A stretch of DNA of 64,000 bases, taken from contig JAIGNY010001510.1 in NCBI GenBank assembly GCA_020152595.1, forward strand, positions 1,163,501-1,227,500, read 5' to 3'. The position numbers and the translations under genes are program-made. Shown here piece by piece: positions 34,435-46,489 of this stretch (within the stretch, counting starts at the first letter, position 1; each line of letters starts with the position of its first letter). The notes under the pieces are model-generated. The model was not told the DNA's origin and did no database searches. It saw only the letters and a list, made by a program, of their open reading frames with translations. The stretch comes from Chiridota heheva (taxonomy: Eukaryota > Echinodermata > Holothuroidea > Apodida > Chiridotidae).

Positions 34435-36258
34435 GGCAAATAAACAATCATTGTTTGGAGAGGAAACATAATACACTGAACAGAAAGTCGGGTTGGTAAT
34501 TGCCATACTTGAGTTTTCAGGATTAACTCAGGTGTCGGGTGCGGGTAGGCTTAAAGAGAAACTTTTGGCATGTAGATTCTTGAATAACGTAGGCATTATA
34601 GTATAACCTCGATTTCTTTTAATTTATGTGGCGAAAGGAGAAAGTGTGAGTATTTCTCATCTACACCTGAAAAGAAAGAATATGGATGGTTCATTGAGTT
34701 TAGAGTATAGTATAATAAGTATGTTGGTGGCCAAGTGTGTGTGTTGAGAGGGAGTAGTGGGCTATCAGGTGAAGTGTGTGTTTGGAGGGATAATAGACAG
34801 TGTGTGTGTGTGTTTTGGGAGAGGCTATCAGACCCTTTTAAACCATTAAAAAATAGGGGTCCATATATGAGATCGAGAAAAAGTTTGGGGACTGACGATG
34901 AAAAAAAGATATACATTCGTAAAATCCCGTTTATGTCTGGAAATCTCTTACATTACATGTTCCGTTATCCTGGGGAATTCAATGTTATCATTATTTTTAA
35001 TCCAATTTACAAATGATTTCTCAGAAGTGTATATTGGATTATCATACGGGTAGAGCTCCATTCTGTTTGGGGGACAAATGGAAATTTCCCACAATTGTAA
35101 TGTCACAAATACTAGCCCAAGTGTAACATGGCTCAAAGTTTGGCCAAAATCAAAATAGTGAGAGGGGGTGGGAATTGTCCTTTGTGCTCCACCTACTATG
35201 CTTAAGTTAGTAAGATACAGTGAGTAGAAAGATGACTGGAGAAAAAAAGGATTCATATTTTTACCGGTTGAAGCGAGTATACAATTAACTTTATGCCAAA
35301 TGGCAGTTACTTATGGCTGATTTTGGCAAATAATGGGAGTGGTTGTCGTTGCTTCGGTTATAATTCCTTTCAGATTATTATATGAAGCTATCTATAATGC
35401 TTTGAACTAGTTATGACACTGCGGAGTCAGCTATAGGAGGGTTGATTGGGTTGTATATTTCCCTAATAAAGTGAAGCGGTAATGAATTATGTTTGGAAGA
35501 AACAAAATAAAAAATTAGGCTGTCAGTAATATTATTTGCTTGGCAAAAGAAAATCCAAAATGCTGGCTATACTCCAGGGTTCACATGTTTACCCATCTCT
35601 ACTGAATCCAGAATAATGTGGTCTGAAGGCTAATACACCAACCACACACTATAGATCTGTTTTGAAAATTGCTATTCAGCATTTGGTTGGCCCTAATCAG
35701 CTTTGTTTGAATAGGCTCCTACCCTCTAAAAATCAAGTGAACATTTAATGTCACATCTTGAAAAATCCTACTAACAATGCTTCAAACAAATGAACACAAA
35801 CAATGATGAGAAAGCTCTTCTTTCATTAAATTATATTTAACCTTGACCTCCATGGCTGACTTCTTCATACAAATTTGAATCTAAATAAGTTGTGAACTTC
35901 ATGAGATGTAATTAGCTTTCACTTCTAAAACTAGACAAATATTACTCCTATATCTACAGATGTCATACTGAGCTGTGTACAGACAGAAGGAATATACCCC
36001 ATGTAACTTTATCTCTAAATTAACTCTACAATTTCCCGTTGGTAAATTACATCAAAAACATCATTCTACTATCATATACAATGCCATCATTCTGATAAAG
36101 CCATTATCAAATATATAAATAAATATCCTTTCTAAAATTTCAACCTCGATTCAATTTCTCATTTACACCTTTACACTGCACCATATAAGTTTGCATGATA
36201 GTTCTTGGAATTTCACTAGACCAAAATGGGTAATTCCTTCCTTAGAATTGGCTTACCT
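34435..36258. other. Stretch without recognisable gene
   Basis: Largely unique-looking AT-rich sequence with a GTGTGTGTG-rich patch near 34734-34812. The minus-strand open frames at 34596-34916 and 34948-35256 lack recognisable motifs. Confidence 0.4.
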
Positions 36259-36446
36259 CAGACACATAGCCAAGGGGGCGGCTCCCCCTCTTTGCCAAAT
36301 GTCAATTTTTTTGGGGCGGGGGCGTCTTTTAAACGATCTGCACAGAATACATAAATAAGGTGAATCTCATTTGGTCCGGTCACTCTGGTTCAAATTATTT
36401 TTCATAGAGGTCGGCTCCCCCTTTAAAATTTCTGGCTACGTGCCTG
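36259..36446. mobile_element. Short hAT-like MITE (188 bp)
   Basis: Ends CAGACACATAGCCA and TGGCTACGTGCCTG form an inverted repeat. Flanks GCTTACCT (36251-36258) and GCTTATCT (36447-36454) match at 7 of 8, the target duplication length of hAT transposons. Both ends carry a GGCGGCTCCCCCT-like word. Confidence 0.8.
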
Positions 36447-36681
36447 GCTTATCTACAGATAATGCTTTTATTTTTCACGGCTTTAAAAATAGACAATGAG
36501 ATGAAAATCATACCAATGGTAAAAAAACAAAAAAACATGTAAAAACAAGTTGACTATGCAATTTTTACTTTAAAAAATAGATACAAAATAATAATAGATT
36601 CACACAAATCAGTCTTGATAACTGACAGATCCAAACTATTTTCAGATCACATATCTTGTGAAACTGACCATGATGGATGAT

Positions 36682-37400
36682 TTATTAAAGGGGTGATCAC
36701 GGAAGTTTATCTCATAGAAACAAAATGGTGAAGAAACTACTTCAATATCTTATTCCATTAAGGAGATATTCAAGTTTAAAGTTCTGTCTTATCTATGTAG
36801 AAATGAGTGGTGTAGTAAGTCAACTATGGAAGGCTGGTGCCATTATCTTTACTTTCTTAGCAATTGTTAATTTATCTTAAAGAAAACTGATTTAAATTTG
36901 TTACTGTTTGAATTATTTTTCATCCCAGCTTCTTCAGGCAGCCACAAAATTGTGTGTAAAATATGATAGAATACATAAAGACTTTGAGGAATCTGAGGAT
37001 GTGACATCACAACTAGTCTGATTTCAGTCATCTCTGCACATAATACAGAACTTTAAACTTAAAGGAGCACTAAACCGAAAAGTGAGGGCGTATTTTTAGG
37101 TCTTGCCCAAAAATCAAATGCTTATCTAGCGCACAACAGTGTAGCAATTTTCTGGTTTATATGAATATTCAAATGACCTTTGCCCTCACATCATCTGTGG
37201 GCTATGGAAGCATGAAGTTTATGGATCTGTTGTGGATAATACATCTGTGAAATTCACAAAAATGAGCACCCTCACTTTGCGGTCTAGTGGTCCTTTAAAT
37301 ATCTCCTTATCGGAATAAGATTTTGTAATGCTTTCTTCACCATTTTGTTTCATTTGAAGTCCTCTTTCATATCAGATGGGCTTTCTCGACCCCTGAACTA
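36682..37400. mobile_element. Long-TIR element family L, copy 2, carrying a nested MITE
   Basis: Left arm 36717-36786 (GAAACAAAATGGTGAAGAAA through GATATTCAAGTTTAAAGTTCTG). The right arm is its inverse, split into 37046-37062 and 37299-37351 by the TTAA element at 37059-37298. Outer limits are approximate (TTAAAGGGGTGATC left, GACCCCTGAAC right). The inner arm motif ATCTTATTCC with GGTGAAGAAA links it to the element at 17769-18339. Confidence 0.75.
37059..37298. mobile_element. TTAA-flanked MITE (family T), copy 1
   Basis: Ends TTAAAGGAGCACTAAACCG with AAAAGTGAGGG and the inverse, CCCTCACTTTGCGGTC with TAGTGGTCCTTTAA. TTAA on both sides suggests piggyBac-type target duplication. It has no transposase. 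Comparison with the intact left arm of the host element supports the exact insertion point. Confidence 0.85.
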
Positions 37401-40400
37401 ATCTTTTAACTCGTTGTTCAAATGTGCATGTTCTTGGTGAAATGGATAACCTAGTACACATCCATAAAATACCAGCTAAATTTGATGAATGAAGAAAATA
37501 ATCATCATATACAAACAGTAAGGAAACCTTTATCATTCATAATCAATGACAAAATGAACTTACTAGAGGAAAAAACATTGGACAGAATTCCATCTGATGT
37601 GATTCATCACAAAAGAGCACATGATAAATAAGTTTAAACAATTCTGGCAATAAGATATAACCAAATATTTTACTGAATATTTTATAACTGAGTATAATAC
37701 AATTCAAATGAAAAAGCAAAGGGTGTTGCGTGTGTGAGAGGGCAACAAACGCTCTTTCTGAAAAATGGCAGTTTGCAAAGGGCTGAAAAGCAAAAACAGG
37801 CTAAGCAGTAGGTTGCTGAGTTCTGTACAAAATTAAGTTCAAATCAGTCAAATTTACGCACAATTAAGAAAATTGTGAGCGTTCACACTGGCACTAGGCA
37901 GTTTGAGGAACATTTAATTCTGATTTTCTATGAATAATCATTAACTGAATAGTTGTATCCAAACACTTATTGACCTTCCCATGTCTGCCCTCTCTTGGTT
38001 TTAAGCACTAAGCCAGTTTTTTTTTTTTTTTTTTTGGGAGGGAGAGGGAGGGGGGCTAAGCCCCAAGAACTTCTTCTCCCAGAGTCGGTAATAAATAGTA
38101 TGTCTAAACTACCAATTTATGACTTTTATTTCATCACAACTTATTATCCATGCACTGAATTGTATTCAAACTTTAATTCACAAGTCTCTTTCGTTGTTTG
38201 ACTGTAACTCATTTTAAAACATTGTTAAAAACACATCTTTTCTTAATTCTATAGTTTTGTTCCTTATTTTCTCCCTCTTTTATTTTGTCAGTGTAATAAA
38301 ACAAGTGTGTGTTGCACTTTATAAGGACCGATTTTTATTTGTATTATTATTTTTATTACAAGTTTATGTATCTTTAGTGTTGTTCATTAATTAACACGTG
38401 TCACCCTCTAAACTAAAGCAAAACTTTTTATGTGTTTGAAGGTCAGTAGTGTTAAGTACGAATATTAAACAAGAATGCAATCCACATTGTTGATGATCTC
38501 ATCACCACTTATCCTATACCCAATACTTTCTATAAAAATAAATACAAAATCTAGTCATTGACCTATCACATGAATGTGGGTCATTCTGTATATCAGCCTT
38601 GAAACTTTGTCCTCATAACAGTCACTTTTGACTTTTCCATCACAACAATAAGGCACCCATAATGGTTCCCATAAGGCACCCACAATATGCAAAATCCCAT
38701 TCACCCCATTCAAACACTGCATCATAAATATGAAACATAGGTTTATTACCACTTGACATTTGTGCTTGAAAGTCTGCGCGGCACATCGTCACCTCACAAG
38801 GTGCCGTGTCACTATTTTGGATCACAATTGTCCGTGCACTTTTTACATTTAAATTGGCTCAAATTTCTTCATTTTGAACAAGTATTTGACCTGACTCTTG
38901 ACTTTTTCAAAAACCAAACAATCACATATCACAAGATATTGCTATTTTATCTTTTGGTCCCATCCACAACTCAAACTTTGACCTCATAACAGTTCTTTGA
39001 CTTTTCCCATCACAACAAACCAATAGTTCCCATAAGGCCCCCATAATATGCAAACTCCCATTCACCCCATTCAAGCACTGCAAGAGAAAGGTGAAATTAC
39101 GGTTCATTGTTAGTTTATGTATCTAAAGTCTCGTTGACAGGTTGATGTTAGAATTAGTAAGCTGTTGTAATATCACTATAAGAAGATTTACGTTTTGTCA
39201 CATTATCAGTTCTGTACCAATTACTATTTTAAGACACGTTATTGTTTTTCTCTTTGAATACCATTAGTTAAGGCCTATCTGTAACTTATCAAGAACAAAA
39301 GAAAATATAAGATCAATTACGATACAAAGTTATTACAAATTTTAAGTAACTTCACGGAAAAGAAAGAGGTAGTTAATATAAAAATTCGTTGGGCCTACAT
39401 GCAATAAAATACTGGTTTTAATACAGATACACTGTTCTTATATGCTTAGGATTTATACAATATTTACATTTCTTATTCTTTTTGAAAATGCGAAGTTTTG
39501 ATTATTTGCATCTACAATATATCCATGGCATGGTAAGAAAAACTAAATTCAAATATGTCTGTTCCGGTGTTCTGATTTTTCATTCGGCTGCACACGATTG
39601 TCGGGATGACTTTAAATCATACAAATGCATATTGGAGAGGGATGTCATCAAAATCAGGATTTAATGGTACATAAAATATCGAAGAACACAGTTTAGTTTA
39701 ATACTGAAAGATTGCCAATTCTATAGACAAGAATCATGATACAAAATCAATATTGGCAACTATCAGGATATTTGACTAAACAAAACCAAGCGTTTTATTC
39801 GAAAGTATAATACTAATTGTTTGAATCGTAAATTCTTGTGATAAATGTTTATACACATGTACAACCGCAAAAGCACAACACTTAAGATAAATCACTGCGC
39901 CGGACCAAATGAGAACCCCCAGAGAAACGATTTAGAACTAAAACAGAAAAAAGAGGAAATTCGGAACTAATTTGTCTTGAAACAGATCATTGTGGTAGGT
40001 GCTCTAATGTTTTTGAAATACAGTGAGCGTGCGCACGCGTAAACGCCTGAAAATTCGAATATTCCGGTAGACGGGTACTGTGATGCGGTCGTTTGTTTAT
40101 AAAATCGTTCGATTTAAATGTATCATGCGTGCGCAACGCTAGTCCAAATGTACCTTACGGTCTGTGCATAATGCATTGACTTTACTGGGATTCTTAGTCT
40201 TTTTTCATTTATTTTAGATTTATTTAAATTTTTCTTGACGCCAGGATTTCTTTTATGTATGCATAATTTTAAAATTTCTTTAGTTCAGCACACTGGTGTC
40301 GTAAATATTTTCAATTTTGATGAGTTCTCTGTAGGACCCTATCATCATCGGCGGATTCAAACTAGCCTAACATGATTTGAATAGGCGTAGGCCTTAGTAT

Positions 40401-40860
40401 AGGCTCATATCGCCAAAAACATTGCCATGTTCTGTAAGAAATCAATTAGAATATACAGCGAATATAGTATGAACAGAGAACGAATAAATTTCTTTCTTTA
40501 AATGCATATTTAAGGACAATTTTTTCATCTCCATATCATTTTGTGTATTGTCCCTTAACTTGGGGCACCCCAAATTCCAAGATTTTGACATAAATGTATC
40601 GAAAAGTTTATTTTAATGGTCAGATATCATCTGAATTACATAATCCAGAGAAAGAGTTAATTCTGTTTAATGAACTGAGCCTTGAATTTCCATTTTTCTC
40701 CATTTTAATTTATGTGACATTGGCATTAGTCTGAAAACAGGAATTAACACTATGAATTCTGAATCCTAAAAATCAATAGTTTTAGACATGGGGCACTGAA
40801 GTCGATACCATATTCGGTCTTTTCTTTATAAAATGACCGCAAATAGTATTACCTTCACCA
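37401..40860. other. Long stretch without recognisable gene
   Basis: AT-rich. It contains a T-run at 38017-38035, a diverged repeat pair (next entry) and a small CpG-bearing patch near 40020-40145 that includes TGCGCACGCG, resembling an NRF-1 site. No coding segment is supported. Confidence 0.4.
38565..39105. repeat. Two diverged direct copies of about 130 bp
   Basis: Segments at about 38600-38735 and 38977-39105 share CCTCATAACAGT, GACTTTTCCATCACAACAA, GGTTCCCATAAGGC and CCCATTCACCCCATTCAA. They are separated by unique sequence, and overlapping minus-strand open frames arise from both. Confidence 0.75.
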
Positions 40861-40864
40861 GTAA

Positions 40865-41170
40865 AACCCTGTTATTATTATTTTTAAACATTATTATATA
40901 GTTGTTGTTATTATTACTACTACTACTACTATTACTATTATTTCTATTATTATTTTTATTATCATTATTAGAGTAATTTTAATTATTTATTATTATTTAT
41001 TATTATATATTTGTATTTTCATTATTGTTATTAATGTTTTTAATTTTATAATTATTATAATTATAATTATAATTATAATATTTTTATTTTTATTATTGTT
41101 ATTATTATTATTTTTTAATATCATTATTATTATTATTATTAATATTATTATTACTATTATTATTATTGTC
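40865..41170. repeat. TTA/ATT-rich simple sequence
   Basis: Long run of imperfect TTA and ATT trinucleotide repeats. The minus-strand open frame through it, with runs of Ile and Asn, is an artefact. Confidence 0.95.
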
Positions 41171-41645
41171 CACAACTTAAATTCAAAATGATTTCTCCAA
41201 TCACTACAAATCAGCGAAACCAGTCCTTCATAACATAGAGCATCCAATCTTTGAATTTTTATACCTGTACATATTTTAGAAGAAAATTATACCAGGCTTC
41301 AATGGCAAATTATTACAAAAGAAAGAGCGCATAGTAATAGAAGCTACGTGTGCTCTTACATCTATCTAATACCTAATGAAAAATTCATCAAGTGAGAACG
41401 TCCATTTAATGGTTGCAGCATAAAAGATTACTTATGATAAGAACTACAAACAGAACAAATACCAAAGAAGCTGCTTCAGCATAACTTGCATCATCAGCAG
41501 ACAAAACAACTTAAGCTCAAATATATAATTAATTCATATAATTGACCGACCTAACATACACATTTGTTTGCGCTTTATCATAAAAAAATTTGTAGTTAAT
41601 ATATAATTACTTTGGCATAATTGTGCTATTCATTAGATGTGTTAC

Positions 41646-41875
41646 TTAAAGGAGCTGGTGGCTGAACAGTGAGGTCATATTTAAGTTGAGTCTCATAATA
41701 AATGGAACACCTTTCTTACACCCAGCAGTACAGAATATCATTAACATTACTAAATCCCGACAGTGTACTCAAAATTTGTCTGTGTTTTCCCATTGACTTT
41801 TAAGAATTTGTTAGCTTGCCCTCGATGGGTTTTGCAAAACTAACACCCTCACTACTTGGCCACCAGCTTCTTTAA
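41646..41875. mobile_element. TTAA-flanked MITE (family T), copy 2
   Basis: Ends TTAAAGGAGCTGGTGGCTGA with CAGTGAGG and the inverse, CCCTCACTACTTGGCC with ACCAGCTTCTTTAA. It belongs to the same family as 37059-37298 by its GTGAGGG and AAAGGAGC ends. Its right TTAA directly abuts another TIR element. Confidence 0.8.
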
Positions 41876-42383
41876 AGGAGACATAAAGTCTGACATAATT
41901 CTCATTTCATATTATGGAATTAAAAATAACAAATCTTCTGACCAAGTTTCTTAACTCCCAAAGCAATATAACACATTTTTTGCATTTATTAAAAACTTGA
42001 ATACTGCTACTTGATAGTACCAAGGAGCCATCATTTTGATTTCAAAACATGCAGATTATCTCATCAGCCCAGCAGGGTGTTGGAATGCTTTGTATTTCAT
42101 TATAATCTACCTCAAGTTTTCTAGCTTATTTTGGAATAAAAACTTTAATCACATTTATAAAGAAATACATTATAATCCTTATGTCCCTATTGGGGAAATT
42201 ATGTCATCATGCATAATATTTCAATACAGAATTTAACAAAATGGCAGCCCCCATGTGTCGATTTCAAACATGAATAACTTGAGATAGGAATAAGATTTTG
42301 ACTTGCTGTATTTGGCAGTTGGTTAAGAATTTTATCCTCTATGATATGAAATAATGATTGTATCAGACATTATGTCTCCTTTA
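41873..42383. mobile_element. TIR element (about 510 bp), AAAGGAGACATAA ends
   Basis: Left end TAAAGGAGACATAAAGTCTG, followed by TCATTTCATATTATGGA; the right end is the inverse, with TATGATATGAAATAATGA and TCAGACATTATGTCTCCTTTA. Arms are about 90 bp with mismatches. It contains AGGAATAAGATTTTGAC, similar to the inner arm of family L. No coding capacity. Confidence 0.78.
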
Positions 42384-42672
42384 GGACACAAAAAAATCAA
42401 ATTTGTGTTTAACAGAAGAAAACAAATTAAGCGGAACTTAGTGGTCACTGGTCAGTCATGTTCATCTTATTTGATGGAGGATGAAGGAACAAACTTATGC
42501 AGTTCTAACAAAATTGTGAAGAAATGACTGATATCAGAAATGAGTACTAACATCACAACCCACAGTGCAAAATCGTCTTTATGTGTTTTTCTGTAAAACA
42601 AGAGTTTAAAAATGAATAAAGTAGCTGTGAACTAACATTTGAGGATGTAAAGAAAAGACATTTTCAGCAACT

Positions 42673-42915
42673 AAAAAAAAGGAGCTGGCGGCCGAAAAGT
42701 GAGGGGCATATTTTCTTCAGGCTGAAGAATATTCGGACACACTTTTGAGGCAATGGTACTGAAAACCTTTTGATATGAATGTTCAAATGAATCATAACTA
42801 TTTCTTATGAACATTTAAGTACATTTTCAACAACACAAGTATCAAAAATAAGACCCATGTTAATTCAAATTCTGCAAAAATGATGCCCATACTTTCCAGT
42901 CAATAGCTCCTTTCA
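42673..42915. mobile_element. TTAA-type MITE (family T), copy 3, degenerate
   Basis: Left end AAAGGAGCTGGCGGCCGAAA with AGTGAGGGGCAT; right end ATGCCCATACTTTCCAG with TCAATAGCTCCTTTC. The right flank CAATTAA retains only a near-TTAA site. Confidence 0.65.
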
Positions 42916-43485
42916 ATTAATTTTCAAAAGAAGAAATTGAGTTTACATGTTGGTACATCTCCTTTATTCCCCAACCACCGTTTTTGGCCATTTTGGGTGG
43001 TTCAGTAAAAATAACACTTGATCACCAGTGACTTTTAATGTCACTAATGCACGGTATAAATATAAACATTGAGTGGATCAATTGTTTACAGAATTAATTA
43101 ATCCATGAAAATAAGTGTACCTGGTAGGAAAAATGTGTTCTCATAGCCAAAAGGAAATTGGAAATATCTGCATAATTTTAAGCATATGTACACAATATAA
43201 GTAACAATAAGTTTATAAGCTTAGCTCTAAACAGAAGTGACTGGAGGGCCATGATCGCCAAAGTCTCTTCCAGACTCGGCACCTAGAGAGATACATGATA
43301 TGTATGGCATCACTCTTCTACAGTACACCCATCATTTTCAAGCATATTTCAGAATAAAAACTGAAATCAAATTAGTTTCTTCACAGTTGAGTTTGTCTTT
43401 TTGTCATCTATCCTACAAGATAGACATTGTCTATCATTAAAACCAAGTATTGTATTCAACATAGTAAATGCCCATGCTCTAATCA

Positions 43486-43925
43486 ACCTCTCAAAGTTAG
43501 ATGATTGACAGCTTTTATAACCAATCACCACACGAATGTGCCTAGCAACAAAATCTGCATAACCAAGTGGAGCACAAATCCTACATAGTACTGGTACAGT
43601 ACATCTAGATAGCGGCGCGCTGATGCAGTCAATGCAATATACTGCACAAAACAAATTTCTGCACACACAGACAGACTGATGACAAAATGGTGGACAAAGA
43701 TTGCACCTACAGCCCACTACAGGCTTTGTAAATCCGATTCCCATTACCCAGAATGGTAAGCAAATGGAATTTTGTTTATTCCTTTTGCTAAAAATTCTAA
43801 AGATCTGGAGAAGTGCTATTAATAGATCAAAACTTGTAGTAGGCCTAAATGTCAATGCACTGGTCATGCATGTGATTGCAGATTTGAGGTTTGTTTGCCC
43901 CACCTAGTTATCGCGTTGCTATGGT
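43486..43925 (+). repeat. Dispersed inverted repeat family Q, copy 2
   Basis: Inverse match of 14938-15362. The 178-codon minus-strand open frame at 43367-43903 covers most of it but shows no recognisable domain; the matching copy at 15 kb does not preserve the frame, so I do not call a gene. Confidence 0.8.
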
Positions 43926-43954
43926 GAGTGTACTATTTTCATACTTAGTGAGGT

Positions 43955-44198
43955 GCCCACCCAACATTTTCTTTCACTGGTAAAGCCCAATAATTATTAG
44001 CTTATCACCCTCGCACATATCAGTTATAAGAGAATCCCAGATATATATATATATATATTTAAAGTATCATATTTTTGCCCACCCAACATTTTCTTTCACT
44101 GGTAAAGCCCAATAATTATTAGCTTATCACCCTCGCACATATCAGTTATAAGAGAATCCCAGATATATATATATATATATTTAAAGTATCATATTTTG
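43955..44198. repeat. 122-bp perfect or near-perfect tandem duplication
   Basis: GCCCACCCAACATTTTC begins at 43955 and again at 44077; each copy ends with an AT dinucleotide run and TTTAAAGTATCATATTT. Near-identity indicates a very recent event. Confidence 0.95.
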
Positions 44199-44450
44199 CT
44201 CTCGGATCAGTCATTCAGTGTCCGTATTTCTACTTTCTACCAAATTACAAACGATTGCTTCAGATAGATTTCAATCTTTATTACACCTGAGGTTGACCTG
44301 ATTCGTAACACTGCAAATCACCAAAATTAATCGACTTAAAATAAAAAAAATACTAGAACGGTAAATACCATCATGGTTCGCATGCCCATGCAAGTTGACA
44401 CCCATATCATATGACTCAGCCAATTATAAAAATGGCATCTCATACTAAGT

Positions 44451-45393
44451 CCCACATGGCATCCCATGACCCACATGGCATTCCATGACCCACATGGCAT
44501 CCCACCCCATGTCCCACATCCTATCCCTTGTCCCACATGGCATTCCACCATATGTCCCACATGGCATCCAATCCTATGACTCACATGGCATCCCACTCTA
44601 TGTCCCACATAGATCCCATCCCATGTGTCAAATGACATCCCACCATGTCCCACATGACATCCCATCCCATGCCTTGTCCCACATGACATTCTACCGTATC
44701 CCCCACATGGCATTCCACTATACAGTATGTCTCACATGGCATTCCACCATGTCCCACATGACATTCCACCGTATGTCCCACATGACATTCTACTGTATGT
44801 CCCACATGACATTCCACTGTATGTCCCACATGGCATCCCACCCTATGAGCCACATGGCATCCCACCCTATGAGCCACATGGCATCACACCTTATGTCCCA
44901 CATGGATCCCATCCTACATGTCCCACATTAATCCAACCACATGACATCCCTCCCTGTCCACACGGCATTCCACCTTACGTCCCATTGGATCCTACCATAT
45001 GTTCCACATGGCATCCCTCCCAATGACATCCTACTTTATGTCCCACCTGGCATCACATCCCATGTCCTCCTACCCTATGTCCCACATAGCCTCCTACCCT
45101 ATGTTACACATGTCATCCCAACCTATGTCACACTCTGTGTTACCCGTGGCATCCCACCCCATGTCCCACATGGCATCCCACCCCATGTCCCACATAGCAT
45201 CCTACTCCATGTCCCACATGGCATCCCACCCCATGTCCCACATGGCATCCCACCCCATGTCCCACATGGCATCCCACCCCATGTCCCACATGGCATCCCA
45301 CCCCAAGTCCCACATAACATCCCACCTCATGTTCCAAATGACATCCCATGTCCCACGTGACATCCCATGTCCCACATGACATCCCATCCCATG
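44451..45393. repeat. 24-bp minisatellite
   Basis: Core unit ATGGCATCCCACCCC plus ATGTCCCAC (24 bp), imperfect at the left and nearly uniform at 45140-45310. The period is a multiple of three, so all overlapping open frames on both strands (His-, Cys- or Met-rich repeats) are array shadows. The array directly adjoins the 3' end of the minus-strand SINE at 45396. Confidence 0.95.
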
Positions 45394-45395
45394 GC

Positions 45396-45518
45396 AAGTA
45401 GAGTAAAGTGTTTTGCTTGAGGACACAATGCAGCGCTCACGACGGGAATCAAATTCGCTACCTCTCGAATATGAGCATGACTCCTTAACCACTGAGCCAC
45501 AGCACCTCTAATCAACTG
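45396..45518 (-). mobile_element. tRNA-derived SINE (minus strand)
   Basis: The reverse complement starts GAGGTGCTGTGGCTCAGTGG (A-box GTGGCTCAGTGG) and has a B-box-like ATTTGATTCCCG. Its 3' part is CAAGCAAAACACTTTACTC, then CTTGCCATGGGATG, which merges into the 24-bp minisatellite. Confidence 0.7.
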
Positions 45519-46060
45519 CTGTATGGCTCATCAAAAGGGGCCCATGCGTACTAGAATTTCCCAAGGCCCATATTGGATCTCAGCGGACTGAGCAATGGGA
45601 ACTTATGAAGAAGAAAATTAGGCAGAAAGTGGTATAATCCTATTTTCGTAAGCTAAATATGGTACGTGATTACAGTGCAAAAGCCATGGATCTTCTGGTA
45701 ATTAATCCATCAATGAAAATACTGGAAATTACCTGCCAATAGTTCGACAATAGAAATGGCAGACAAATGACTTTTAGGTCGAGACAGTTGCATGATACTC
45801 TTTTGCAGAAGATTGAAACTAATGAATAAACATTTACAAATAAGGGAGGAAAGTTACTCCTATGACATGATGAACATAAATTTGCATATTGTGTTGAATA
45901 AACATCTCTGACAATTTAGAAAGCTTTATATTGACAAATATCAAACCAATTTCCTGTAACAATTCCTAAATGATCCATTAAATGCAATGATTTGCATCAT
46001 AAGTGAAAGTGTTTAACCAATAACGTTTCCTCTTAGTGTTTGTTTGTACATGATCCTCCC

Positions 46061-46292
46061 TGACGGAACTTGGCAAGACTCCTTTACGGGACATAGATGC
46101 CAACTCGGCAAGACTCCTTTACAAGACATAGATGGCAAGCTATAGCAGGTGTCAACACTTTAGGTCTATGATTCGGGATTGCAGATGGAAACCACAACCC
46201 AGAAATTTGATGTCGGAGCTGAACTCGAACCCACAACCTCAATACTTGGAGAAGTAGCAGATTATACCACTGAGCCGCACTTCTCCGGACTT
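46061..46292 (-). mobile_element. tRNA-derived SINE (minus strand) with duplicated tail
   Basis: The reverse complement has A-box GGCTCAGTGGTATAATC and B-box GTGGGTTCGAGTTC. The 3' side contains two 36-bp copies of GGCAAGACTCCTTTAC with GACATAGATG (about 46068-46137). No target duplication was resolved. Confidence 0.65.
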
Positions 46293-46489
46293 TAAACCGA
46301 GTCCTGGAAGTAGTTTGAGGTTTGTTCGGTTGAATACCACAATGACAAACACAATCAAACATATGTGAGGGACGTACTGGAAGAAATTGGAGAATATCCA
46401 TTTTTACAAAGAGCTTTTCCGCACCCAATCAACATCTAAAATGGCGTTCTCAACATCATCAATCACTAAACTTTTTCAACCTATCTTCC

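Noticed and set aside
43367-43903. 178-codon minus-strand open frame
   Set aside because: It overlaps a dispersed repeat whose other copy at 15 kb does not keep the frame, and no domain is recognisable.
44336-45397. Multiple His/Cys/Gly/Met repeat open frames on both strands
   Set aside because: They are the six readings of a 24-bp minisatellite whose length is a multiple of three.
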